The notes beneath the pieces were generated by a model that searched no databases, was not told where the DNA came from, and was given only the letters and a program-made list of their open reading frames with translations. Of a stretch of 39,872 nucleotides of DNA, positions 26,186 through 34,393 are shown in pieces. The stretch is taken from contig CAYSCS010000013.1 of assembly GCA_964429695.1 (NCBI GenBank), forward strand, positions 1-39,872, written 5' to 3'. Numbering within the stretch: the stretch's first letter is position 1; each line of letters opens with the position of its first letter. Origin of the DNA: CAYSCS01 sp964429695. GTDB lineage: Bacteria; Acidobacteriota; Aminicenantia; Aminicenantales; Aminicenantaceae. The position numbers were made by a program, and so were the translations under genes.

Positions 26186-27764
26186 AACAAGCTCCGATGA
26201 AAGAACTGAAAAGAGGGTGAGGTTGCAATGGCTTGGATTTGAATTCTGGGTGGAACTGACATCCCAGAAACCAGGGGTGGTCATTGAGCTCTATGATTTC
26301 TACCAGCTGATGGTCTGGGTTTTTTCCTGAAATGATGAGCCCTGCCCTGCTCAATATTTCTTCATACTCAGGATTAAATTCATAACGATGACGGTGACGC
26401 TCATAGATTTTCAGTTTACGATATGCTCGCCAAGCAAGAGAGCCTTTTTTAATAAGACAAAGATACTGACCGAGCCTCATGGTCCCGCCCAGTTTTTCCA
26501 CTCCTTTTAGTTCTCTCCATTTAAAAAATATTTTATGGGGAGTCCTCGAATCGAACTCGGTGCTGTTAGCATTCCGCAGGGAAGCGATGTTGCGGGCAAA
26601 TTCAATGGTTGCACACTGCATCCCTAGACAGATTCCAAAAAAGGGCACTTTTTCCTCTCTGGCATAGGTTACTGCCTTTATCTTCCCTTCAATCCCCCTT
26701 GTTCCGAATCCTCCCGGCACTAAAATTCCATCCGCTTTGTCAAGAAGCTGGGATATGGGCCTCTTTTCCAAATCTTCTGCTTCTATCCAGATGATATTCA
26801 CTTTTAATTCGTGTGAGATACCACCATGGTCCAAAGCCTGTTTGAGGCTTATGTAGGAGTCTCTGAGACCAGCATATTTCCCTACGAGGGCAACGTTTAC
26901 TTCTTCTTTTGGATTTTGCATTTTCTTAACCATCGCTTTCCAGCGCCTGAGTCTTCTTTTCTTTGGTTTAAGCTTAAGACGTTCGAGGATGATGAGGTCA
27001 AGTTTCTCCTTGGCAAAGATGAGAGGAATTTCATAAATATTATCCACATCTTTAGCAGTTATTACTGCTTCAAGAGGCACATTAGTAAAAAGAGAAATCT
27101 TCGCTTTAATTTCTTTGTCAAGAAATCTATCAGTGCGACAGAGGATGAAATCGGGCTGGATACCTATTGCCCTTAGCTCCTTGACACTGTGCTGAGTTGG
27201 CTTTGTTTTCAGTTCTCCAGATGTCTTATGGAAGGGAACGAGGGTGAGGTGGATGAAAAGCGTATTCTCATGTCCCAAGGAAAGCCTCATCTGCCGAATG
27301 GCTTCAAGAAAAGGAAGGCTTTCTATGTCTCCTACGGTTCCTCCGATTTCGATGATGACAATGTCGTTTTCATTTGCCGCTTGGTAGAAGGCATTCTTAA
27401 TTTCATCTGTTACATGGGGGATTACTTGAACTGTCTTACCCAGGTATTCTCCCATGCGTTCCTTTCTGAGGATTGATTCGTATATTTTTCCTGCAGTCCA
27501 GTTGTTGACTCTTGTTGTTCTCATAGAAGTGAATCTCTCATAATGACCCAGGTCAAGGTCAGTCTCAGCCCCATCGTCAGTGACATAGACTTCTCCATGC
27601 TGAAAAGGATTCATCGTTCCCGGGTCAACGTTGAGATAAGGGTCGAATTTTTGGAGCGCAACTCTATATCCATGGCTTTCAAGGAGATTTCCGATGGAGG
27701 CAGCCGCTATTCCCTTTCCTAGGGCAGAGAGAACCCCTCCTGTAATGAAGATAAATTTAGCCAT
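26148..27764 (-). CDS. pyrG: CTP synthase
   Basis: Makes CTP from UTP using glutamine nitrogen and ATP. At 538 residues it has normal length: an N-terminal amidoligase domain (FITGGVLSALGKGIAAASIG, DPYLNVDPGTMNPFQHGEV, DDGAETDLDLGHYERF) and a C-terminal class I glutamine amidotransferase with the catalytic Cys in FFGICLGMQCA and the His/Glu pair in CQFHPEFKSKP. It overlaps the kdsB stop by 8 bases and contains the kdsA start. Its place inside the Kdo genes fits supply of CTP for the KdsB reaction. Confidence 0.97.
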   Translation of the reverse strand: MAKFIFITGGVLSALGKGIAAASIGNLLESHGYRVALQKFDPYLNVDPGTMNPFQHGEVYVTDDGAETDLDLGHYERFTSMRTTRVNNWTAGKIYESILRKERMGEYLGKTVQVIPHVTDEIKNAFYQAANENDIVIIEIGGTVGDIESLPFLEAIRQMRLSLGHENTLFIHLTLVPFHKTSGELKTKPTQHSVKELRAIGIQPDFILCRTDRFLDKEIKAKISLFTNVPLEAVITAKDVDNIYEIPLIFAKEKLDLIILERLKLKPKKRRLRRWKAMVKKMQNPKEEVNVALVGKYAGLRDSYISLKQALDHGGISHELKVNIIWIEAEDLEKRPISQLLDKADGILVPGGFGTRGIEGKIKAVTYAREEKVPFFGICLGMQCATIEFARNIASLRNANSTEFDSRTPHKIFFKWRELKGVEKLGGTMRLGQYLCLIKKGSLAWRAYRKLKIYERHRHRYEFNPEYEEILSRAGLIISGKNPDHQLVEIIELNDHPWFLGCQFHPEFKSKPLQPHPLFSSFIGACYAYRLKRNLRNL

Positions 27765-28482
27765 TTTCCTTTTTTTTTAAGTATTCTTCCACCTTGATTA
27801 TATCCTCAGGCGAGTCGACACTCAAGGTGGGGTGCGGGGTTTCAATTACCTTTATCTTGTAACCATTCTCTAAGATTCTCAATTGTTCTAGATTCTCAGT
27901 CTTTTCCAATCTTGAAGGGGGTAAGTGAATGATCTGGAGAAGAAAATTTTTCTGGAACCCATAGATTCCTAGGTGTTGTAGGAAATAATCTGAGGCTTGA
28001 TAAGGAATGGGGGCACGGGAGAAATAGAGTGCGAATCCATTCTTGTCAATGATTACTTTTACTCGATTCTTGTCTTCAATTTGAGAGGTGTCATGCACTT
28101 TTGTGGCAAGCGTTGCTACGGGAATCGACTCTTCCTGAAGGGCCATAACCAATTCGTCTATCATTTTCCCCTCTATGAGGGGTTCATCACCCTGAATGTT
28201 TATTATAAGAGGGGAATCAATCTTTGTTGCAATTTCTGCTACCCTTTCCGTTCCAGAAGAGTGATGAACAGATGTCATCCATACTTCTGCAGGAATTTTT
28301 TTACATGCTTCAGAAATTCTTTCGTCATCAGTAGCCACGATGAGGCGTTCAAGTAATTTTGCTTTCTTTGCACCCTCATAGACTCTCTGAATCATGGGTT
28401 TTCCCAGGATTGGGGCGAGCGGTTTCCCAGGAAAACGCCGGGAATGGAATCTGGCTGGTATGATTCCTGTGGCTGACTTCAA
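27757..28482 (-). CDS. kdsB: 3-deoxy-manno-octulosonate cytidylyltransferase
   Basis: Activates Kdo to CMP-Kdo with CTP, the last step before transfer to lipid A. 241 residues. The N-terminus GIIPARFHSRRFPGKPLAPI is the CTP-binding loop, followed by LIVATDDERI, VWMTSVHHSSGTERVAE, IINIQGDEPLI, YFSRAPIPY and LGIYGF, all standard for KdsB. The start overlaps the bactofilin stop by 4 bases, and the end overlaps pyrG by 8. Confidence 0.95.
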   Translation of the reverse strand: MKSATGIIPARFHSRRFPGKPLAPILGKPMIQRVYEGAKKAKLLERLIVATDDERISEACKKIPAEVWMTSVHHSSGTERVAEIATKIDSPLIINIQGDEPLIEGKMIDELVMALQEESIPVATLATKVHDTSQIEDKNRVKVIIDKNGFALYFSRAPIPYQASDYFLQHLGIYGFQKNFLLQIIHLPPSRLEKTENLEQLRILENGYKIKVIETPHPTLSVDSPEDIIKVEEYLKKKENG

Positions 28483-28874
28483 ATGAGTTTTCCTTGTTCT
28501 GTTTTTATTTCGAGTGTATCAGGGGTTTTTTCCAGAGTTTGACAATTTGCCTCAAGATGAGCTCCTTCTTCTATCACCAGTTTTGGGGAAACGATCGTGC
28601 CTATCACCCTTCCCGTCCGGGTTATTTCGACCTTTTCGAGGGCGTGAATGTTTCCCTTAAATTCTCCATTGATGATTAAATAACCTACTTTTACCTCGGC
28701 TTCTACTCTTCCTTTGTCTCCAATAATGAGTATAGAATCTGAATTTATCTCCCCCTTAAACTTTCCATCCATGCGGAAAGAGCCTTTAAAAGAGAGGGTC
28801 CCTTCAAACTCAGTGTCCTTATCGAAAAACCCTGTTATTTTATTTTCATCAGCGTCTTTTTTCTTATTTTTCAT
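28479..28874 (-). CDS. Bactofilin (polymer-forming cytoskeletal protein)
   Basis: A 131-residue protein with the bactofilin beta-helix: repeated short strands such as GFFDKDTEFEGTLSFKGSF, MDGKFKGEINSDSILIIGDK, VEAEVKVGYLIINGEFKG and IVSPKLVIEEGAHLEANC, flanked by charged flexible ends. Bactofilins polymerise without nucleotides and serve as membrane-associated scaffolds. It sits between parB and kdsB with 4-base overlaps on both sides. In Myxococcus xanthus bactofilins position the ParABS machinery, so the linkage to parAB is suggestive; a role in placing envelope synthesis is equally possible. Confidence 0.9.
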   Translation of the reverse strand: MKNKKKDADENKITGFFDKDTEFEGTLSFKGSFRMDGKFKGEINSDSILIIGDKGRVEAEVKVGYLIINGEFKGNIHALEKVEITRTGRVIGTIVSPKLVIEEGAHLEANCQTLEKTPDTLEIKTEQGKLI

Positions 28875-29719
28875 CTCCTTACTCCTTTAATTATTTCATA
28901 GATTCTATTGAGGTCATCCAGAGAAAAATAATAAATCTTGATTACCCCCTTATTCTGCGTTCCAGAAATTGAGACCTTTGTACCTAAATGCTTCAATATT
29001 TCTTCCTGGAGAGCAATGAGGTCTGGGTCAGAGATTGTTTTTTCTCTGGTTCTCTGCTCACTTTTAAGCCTTTGTATGGCTCTTTCAACCTCTCTCACAG
29101 ACATGTTCCTGCGAATTGTTTCCTGCGCAAGAGCTGTCTGTTTCTTTTCATCTTCGAGAGAGAGCAGAGCTCTGGCGTGACCCATTGAGATTTTATTCTC
29201 GGCAAGATAATTCTGGATTTCTTTAGGTAGTTTGAGCAGGCGGAGGTAATTTGCCACAGAAGACCTGTCTTTCCCTACTTTTCCTGCTAATTCCTCTTGG
29301 GTATATCCCAATTCTTCAATCAATCTCTGATAAGCAAGGGCTATTTCGAGTGGGTTTAAATCCTTTCTCTGGATGTTTTCGATGAGAGAAGTCTCCAGTT
29401 GTTTGATTGCGTCCATGCTCCGGATGATGACAGGAATTTTTTTCAGGCCTGCTCTTTGGGCTGCCCTCCATCTGCGTTCCCCAACTACGATTCGATATGA
29501 ATCTCCTTCGGGGACAACTATGAGAGGTTGAAGTAGTCCAGATTTTTTTATTGAATTGGAGAGGTCAAGAAGTGAATCTTCGTCAAAATCCATCCTGGGT
29601 TGAAGAGGATTTGGCCTTAGAAGGTCGATGTCTAGTTCTGCATATTTTTCTTCTTTCAAAATTCCATAATCTTCGGGTATGAATGCTTTAAGACCCTTTC
29701 CCAATGCCTTCTTTTTCAT
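28871..29719 (-). CDS. parB: Chromosome partitioning protein ParB (Spo0J-like)
   Basis: A 282-residue CTP-dependent DNA clamp that loads at parS and spreads along DNA. Present are the ParB/Srx nucleotide-binding domain with VVGERRWRAAQRAG and SLIENIQRKDLNPLE, the helix-turn-helix region that reads parS (YTQEELAGKVGKDRSSVANYL), and a C-terminal dimer domain. A perfect parS site lies about 760 bases away at the mnmG-parA junction. It overlaps parA and the bactofilin gene by 4 bases each. Confidence 0.96.
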   Translation of the reverse strand: MKKKALGKGLKAFIPEDYGILKEEKYAELDIDLLRPNPLQPRMDFDEDSLLDLSNSIKKSGLLQPLIVVPEGDSYRIVVGERRWRAAQRAGLKKIPVIIRSMDAIKQLETSLIENIQRKDLNPLEIALAYQRLIEELGYTQEELAGKVGKDRSSVANYLRLLKLPKEIQNYLAENKISMGHARALLSLEDEKKQTALAQETIRRNMSVREVERAIQRLKSEQRTREKTISDPDLIALQEEILKHLGTKVSISGTQNKGVIKIYYFSLDDLNRIYEIIKGVRR

Positions 29720-30471
29720 TTTTCTAAAAACTCCCTGGCTAGATTGAGGTAGGCTTCGCTTCCTCTTGATTTTATATCATAGAGCAAAATTGGCTTGCCA
29801 AAGCTAGGAGCTTCGGCAAGACGGACTGTACGAGGGATCGTTTCTTTATAGATGATGCCCTTTAGTGAGCTCCTGACCTCCTCGGCAACCTGTCTGGAAA
29901 GGTTTGTTCTCTCGTCGTACATGGTGAGAAGAATTCCTTCTACAGCCAAGTTGGGATTGAAATATGTTCTAACCTCATCCAGGATGCGAAAAAGCTCAGG
30001 AATCCCTTCCATGCAGAAAAATTCGCATTGAATGGGCACAAGCACGGAGTCTGAAGCAGTGAGTGCATTTATGGTTAGCAATCCTAACGATGGGGGGCAA
30101 TCTATGAAAATGAAGTGAAAAAGCTTTCTCACATTGACAAGCGCCTCTCTTAGCTTTTGTTCTCTTTTCTCCAAGGGAAAAAGCTCAGCTTCAACTCCTG
30201 TCAGTTCAGGCGAAGAAGGACAGAGGTAAAGATTATCAAGTTCTGTAGGAAGGACGAAATCCATCATATATTTTCCATTCATAAGAGTCTGATAGATTCC
30301 TTTATTGGGCTCTTTTGACTTCCCCAGACCTACAGTTGCCATTCCCTGGGGGTCAAAATCTATAATCAGGACTCTTTTATTTTTAATTGCCAATGATGCA
30401 GAAAGGTTTATCGCTGTTGTCGTCTTTCCTACTCCCCCTTTCTGGTTGGCGATAGCAATTACCTTATTCAT
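29716..30471 (-). CDS. parA: Chromosome partitioning ATPase ParA (Soj)
   Basis: Deviant Walker A ATPase of 251 residues that drives segregation of ParB-parS complexes. Motifs: NQKGGVGKTTTAINLSASL (Walker A with the signature lysine), IDFDPQGMATVGLG and FIDCPPSLGLLTINAL. The protein is short, lacking an N-terminal DNA-binding extension, as in chromosomal Soj. The start overlaps the mnmG stop by 4 bases and lies about 6 bases from the parS site. Confidence 0.96.
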   Translation of the reverse strand: MNKVIAIANQKGGVGKTTTAINLSASLAIKNKRVLIIDFDPQGMATVGLGKSKEPNKGIYQTLMNGKYMMDFVLPTELDNLYLCPSSPELTGVEAELFPLEKREQKLREALVNVRKLFHFIFIDCPPSLGLLTINALTASDSVLVPIQCEFFCMEGIPELFRILDEVRTYFNPNLAVEGILLTMYDERTNLSRQVAEEVRSSLKGIIYKETIPRTVRLAEAPSFGKPILLYDIKSRGSEAYLNLAREFLEK

Positions 30472-32318
30472 TTCAATGTTTCACGTGAAACATTTTTTTC
30501 TAGAATTCTAAGATATACATGAAGATTGAGGATGGCTGCAGGAGTTATGCCTGAAATTTTTTTTGCCTCTCCCAGAGTATGGGGACGGAATTTCTCCAGT
30601 TTTTCTTTCACTTCACGAGTGAGGCCCGGAACCTTTCCAAAATCCATATTTTCTGGAATCTTTTGGCTGTCAATTTTTTTTATTTCTGCTATTTCCTTCT
30701 CCTGTTTTTTGATGTATCCCTGGTATTTAATCTCTGACTCAATGTGCCTTATTTCTTCATCTGATAAGTTGAAATCTATTTTTTTATATTCTATCACATT
30801 TTTTAAGGAGACTTCAGGTTTTTTTAAGAATTCTTTAAGGGTAAAGCTTATCCCGGGCTGAGGGGAGATTTTTTCTTTGTTCAGAAAAATCATAATCTTT
30901 CCTATCTTTTCCTGTTTTTTTAAGAAGGCCTTATATTCTTCTTCTTGAATCAGTCCAAGCTGATATCCATATTTCATCAATCTTTTATCTGCATTGTCGA
31001 TTCGAAGCTTTAATCTGTATTCTGCTCTCGAAGTGAAAAGGCGATAAGGCTCTTCCACTCCTTTTGAGATCAGGTCATCGATGAGGACGCCAATGTAAGC
31101 CTCATCTCTACGAAGGACGAAGGGTTTCTTTTCTTTGATTTTTAAGCTGGCATTTATTCCTGCCATCAAGCCCTGTGCAGCCGCTTCTTCATAACCTGAG
31201 GTCCCGTTGATCTGTCCGGCGAGGTAAAGGTTTTTGATTTTTCTAGATTCCAGAGTTGGAAAAAGGTCTCGAGGGTCGAAAGCGTCGTACTCAATCCCAT
31301 AGGCGGGCCTTAAGATTTTACTTTCTTCGAGTCCTGGAATGCTTCTTAAAATTTCCTTCTGGACTTCCAAGGGGAGGCTGGAAGAGAGACCATTTATATA
31401 AATTTCTTCGGTGTTCAATCCTTCAGGTTCAAGAAAGAATTGATGTCTCTCATGATGAGGAAATTTGACCACCTTGTCCTCAATCGACGGACAATAACGT
31501 GGCCCGATACCAGTTATCTTTCCGCTGTAAAGAGGGGATTTATCAATGTTATCCTTGATTATTTCATGAGTCTTTGAATTTGTATATCCAATATGGCAGA
31601 TTATTTTATTTTCGAGTCGTTTTTTTCCCCTGAAGGAAAAAGGGATAGGGTTTTCATCTCCACATTGAGGAATGAATTTTTCCCAGTCTATGGTTTTTTT
31701 ATGGAGCCTCATTGGCGTACCTGTCTTGAGGCGAATGGCTCGCAGTCCTAATTTCTTTAGGTTTGAGCTTAATTCTAAAGAGGCAGGTTCGTTTGCTCTT
31801 CCGGCAGAGTAGCTGTGGAGTCCGATGTGGATCAACCCGTTTAAGAATGTCCCTGGAGCGAGGACTACCGCTCTGGAAAAGATTAAATTATCTTCAAGCG
31901 TCCTGACCCCTAAAGCTCTACCATCTCTCTCCACAACTTCTGTCACGATTCCCTGGAAAAGAGTAAGACGAGGGGTATTCTCAAGCCAGTGTTTCATGGT
32001 AAGTCTGTAAAGAGCCTTATCAGATTGAGCCCTTGGAGCCTGAACTGCTCCTCCCCGACTTCGGTTGAGCAGCCTGAACTGGATGCCTGTCTCATCTGCT
32101 AAGAGCCCCATGACCCCCCCCAGGGCATCTATTTCCCTGACAAGATGACCTTTGGCCAGGCCTCCAATGGCAGGATTACAAGACATTTGAGCTATTGTCT
32201 CCAGGTTTATGGTTATCAGACAGGTTTCAAGACCCATTATGCTTGCGGCTCGGGCAGCTTCACAACCAGCATGCCCTGCTCCTACAACGATTAGGTCGTA
32301 TTCAGCCTGAGTGCCCAT
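30468..32318 (-). CDS. mnmG: tRNA uridine-5-carboxymethylaminomethyl modification enzyme MnmG (GidA)
   Basis: FAD-dependent partner of MnmE in making cmnm5U34 in tRNAs. 616 residues. The FAD-binding motif is LIVVGAGHAGCEAARAAS; then CNPAIGGLAKGHLVREIDAL, SRGGAVQAPRAQSDK, LKTGTPMR and YLAGQINGTSGYEEAAAQG, with the C-terminal helical domain that binds MnmE. It follows mnmE by 7 bases. Its last codons (NVSRETL) also encode a perfect parS site, so this stretch is constrained at both protein and DNA levels. Confidence 0.97.
   Translation of the reverse strand: MGTQAEYDLIVVGAGHAGCEAARAASIMGLETCLITINLETIAQMSCNPAIGGLAKGHLVREIDALGGVMGLLADETGIQFRLLNRSRGGAVQAPRAQSDKALYRLTMKHWLENTPRLTLFQGIVTEVVERDGRALGVRTLEDNLIFSRAVVLAPGTFLNGLIHIGLHSYSAGRANEPASLELSSNLKKLGLRAIRLKTGTPMRLHKKTIDWEKFIPQCGDENPIPFSFRGKKRLENKIICHIGYTNSKTHEIIKDNIDKSPLYSGKITGIGPRYCPSIEDKVVKFPHHERHQFFLEPEGLNTEEIYINGLSSSLPLEVQKEILRSIPGLEESKILRPAYGIEYDAFDPRDLFPTLESRKIKNLYLAGQINGTSGYEEAAAQGLMAGINASLKIKEKKPFVLRRDEAYIGVLIDDLISKGVEEPYRLFTSRAEYRLKLRIDNADKRLMKYGYQLGLIQEEEYKAFLKKQEKIGKIMIFLNKEKISPQPGISFTLKEFLKKPEVSLKNVIEYKKIDFNLSDEEIRHIESEIKYQGYIKKQEKEIAEIKKIDSQKIPENMDFGKVPGLTREVKEKLEKFRPHTLGEAKKISGITPAAILNLHVYLRILEKNVSRETLK
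30477..30492. promoter_or_regulatory. parS: parS centromere-like site, perfect 16-bp palindrome
   Basis: TGTTTCACGTGAAACA matches the bacterial parS consensus (TGTTNCACGTGAAACA) at every position and is fully palindromic. It lies within the mnmG C-terminal codons, immediately before parA. ParB encoded just downstream is expected to bind here. I saw no second perfect copy in the window. Confidence 0.95.
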
Positions 32319-32325
32319 TTTAAAA

Positions 32326-33693
32326 CTATTTTCCCACGCAAAATCTGCTAAAAATTTCCTGGATGACTTCTTCGACTTTAATTTCCCCTGTTAGTTGGCC
32401 CAATAAGGGGATGGCTTCCTTTATTTCTTGGACGTATATTTCTTCAGAATAACCTTCCTTAAGCAACGATTTTGCCCTTCTGAAATAATCAAGAATTTTT
32501 TCGAGGAGAAGCTTCTGCCTCAAGTGAAGAATGACCTCTTTTTTCTCCTCAAGGCTAGGAACGAATAGGCTGTAAATCATTTTTTTTAGCTTATCCAGGT
32601 TGGTTTTCTTTAGAGCAGAAATCTCAAGCGAAGGGAGTCCGGGGACTTCCTCTTGGATTTCATCAACATTTATTTTTCTAGGGAGGTCGATTTTATTGAA
32701 AAGGAGAATCGTCTTTTTTTTTCTATATTTTCGGATGAGCTCTATGTCTTCGGGCATAATATTTTGAGAAGCATCGAGAAGGAGAAGGATTCCGTCTGCT
32801 TCAGAAGCTAACTTTTTACCCCTGCGGATTCCTTCTCTGTCAGCAGGATGGAGGGTGGTGTCAAACCCTGCCATGTCCACAAGGGTGAAGAGGGAATCTT
32901 CTATTTTCATGTTTTCTGTGAGATAATCCCGGGTCGTTCCGGGGAAGGGCGTGACTATTGCCCTTTTTTTTTCTATCAAGGAATTAAAAAGAGTCGATTT
33001 TCCTACATTTGCCCTTCCCACAAGGGCTAAGGTTATTCCTTCAGACAGGGTTTTTCCTAAGTCGTAGCTTTCTATGAGCCTCCTTAGTTTTTTTATTCCT
33101 TTCTCTATAGTGATGAGGATTTGATTCTTTGAAATTCGTAGCCCTTCTTCCGGAAATTCAAGCGAGGCTTCGATGAGGGAGAGAACTCTTACTGTCTCAT
33201 CACGGAGGGAGGCGAATGTCTTTGAAAGCCCTCCTTCAAGCTGATGGAATGATATTTTTGCCTGTTTCAGTGACTTTGCCTGAATGATGTCGTTTATGGC
33301 TTCTGCTTGGATGATATCGATTCTCCCGTTTAGATAGGCACGGAGGGTGAATTCTCCGGGGTTGGCATGTCTAGCCCCTGCTTTTATTCCCAGGCGAATT
33401 ATTTCTTCGAGTATTACTGGACTTCCATGGCAGCTGATTTCCACAACATCCTCTCGCGTATAGGTGTGAGGCCGCGGGAAATAAGTGAGATAGGCCTCTT
33501 CAAAGCACTCTTTATCCTCAAAATTGTACAGATTTCCGAGAATAGGATGAAGAGGTTCGATTTGTTTTCCCTTCTTTTTGGGTTTAAAAATTTTCTTGGC
33601 GATAGGGAGGGACTTTTCCCCGCTCAATCGAACTATTCCCAATCCCCCATAACCGAGGGGAGTGGAAATGGCTATGATTGTATCATCAAACAT
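32326..33693 (-). CDS. mnmE: tRNA modification GTPase MnmE (TrmE)
   Basis: 455-residue GTPase that works with MnmG on wobble uridines. The N-terminal tetrahydrofolate-binding domain starts DDTIIAISTPLGYGGLGIVR; the central helical region holds the G domain with GRANVGKSTLFNSL (G1), PFPGTTRDYLTE (G2), DMAGF (G3) and NKID (G4); the C-terminus ends FCVGK, matching the catalytic CxGK motif. No strong ribosome binding site precedes the ATG. It lies 64 bases after jag. Confidence 0.97.
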   Translation of the reverse strand: MFDDTIIAISTPLGYGGLGIVRLSGEKSLPIAKKIFKPKKKGKQIEPLHPILGNLYNFEDKECFEEAYLTYFPRPHTYTREDVVEISCHGSPVILEEIIRLGIKAGARHANPGEFTLRAYLNGRIDIIQAEAINDIIQAKSLKQAKISFHQLEGGLSKTFASLRDETVRVLSLIEASLEFPEEGLRISKNQILITIEKGIKKLRRLIESYDLGKTLSEGITLALVGRANVGKSTLFNSLIEKKRAIVTPFPGTTRDYLTENMKIEDSLFTLVDMAGFDTTLHPADREGIRRGKKLASEADGILLLLDASQNIMPEDIELIRKYRKKKTILLFNKIDLPRKINVDEIQEEVPGLPSLEISALKKTNLDKLKKMIYSLFVPSLEEKKEVILHLRQKLLLEKILDYFRRAKSLLKEGYSEEIYVQEIKEAIPLLGQLTGEIKVEEVIQEIFSRFCVGK

Positions 33694-33757
33694 GATGAAT
33701 ATTATATTAAGGCTTAATTAAGAAACAGACAAGCCCTCGAATTTTAATGAGTCGAAG

Positions 33758-34393
33758 TCATTCAGAAGGGGTGGGGGAGGGGAAGATTTTGACCTTTTTT
33801 AAAAAGCCTTCTCCTATGCTCTGGGTTGTTACTCCCTGAATTTGATTGACCGCAATATGAACTATCCTCCTCTCATAGGGATTCATGAAGTCCAAGGTTT
33901 CATCTTTACCAGTTTCCTGGACTTTGCGCGCAACTTGCTGGACATATTCTCTCAATTCTTTTTCTTTCTTCTTTTTATAAAAATCGCAATCAACTTGAAC
34001 TTTTTGGGGAGATATTTTGTTAAGAATGTGTTGTAAAGCCAAAAGCAGAGACCCATCTTTCCGAAGAAGAAGATGTTTATCTTTCCCGTTGAATATCAAG
34101 TAAACAATCTCATTCCTTTTCTTCAATTGGTAGCTGAGTTCCAAAGGGAAAAGAGATAGCAGTTTATGGAGGAAATGAGTAATCGGGTCTTCCGGGTAAT
34201 CTTTTTTTGCCCAAGCACGGATGACAATTTCTTTGCTTTTTATTCCGAAGAGCCTCGTTTTTTCCGTAACAATCTCATAATTGAGCTGAGTCCTGGGTAA
34301 CTTGAGAGCATGTTCAGCGAGGCTAATCACTTCTTCCAGGTTTCTACCCTTGAATTCAAGTTTTTCTTCGTTATTTTTTATTTCTTTTTCCAT
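33758..34393 (-). CDS. jag: RNA-binding protein Jag/KhpB
   Basis: A 211-residue protein with a Jag-N domain (EFKGRNLEEVISLAEHAL), a KH domain in the middle (about 80-145, ending near VQVDCDF) and an R3H domain near the C-terminus with the RxxxH signature in PYERRIVHIAV. Family members bind RNA and influence cell division and envelope synthesis, usually encoded beside yidC as here. The start lies 23 bases inside the yidC 3' end. The ending KIFPSPTPSE is normal. Confidence 0.92.
   Translation of the reverse strand: MEKEIKNNEEKLEFKGRNLEEVISLAEHALKLPRTQLNYEIVTEKTRLFGIKSKEIVIRAWAKKDYPEDPITHFLHKLLSLFPLELSYQLKKRNEIVYLIFNGKDKHLLLRKDGSLLLALQHILNKISPQKVQVDCDFYKKKKEKELREYVQQVARKVQETGKDETLDFMNPYERRIVHIAVNQIQGVTTQSIGEGFLKKVKIFPSPTPSE

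Noticed and set aside
26186..26284. Longer kdsA starting at 26284
   Set aside because: The extra 33 residues are out-of-frame pyrG sequence; KdsA proteins begin close to the ATG at 26185.
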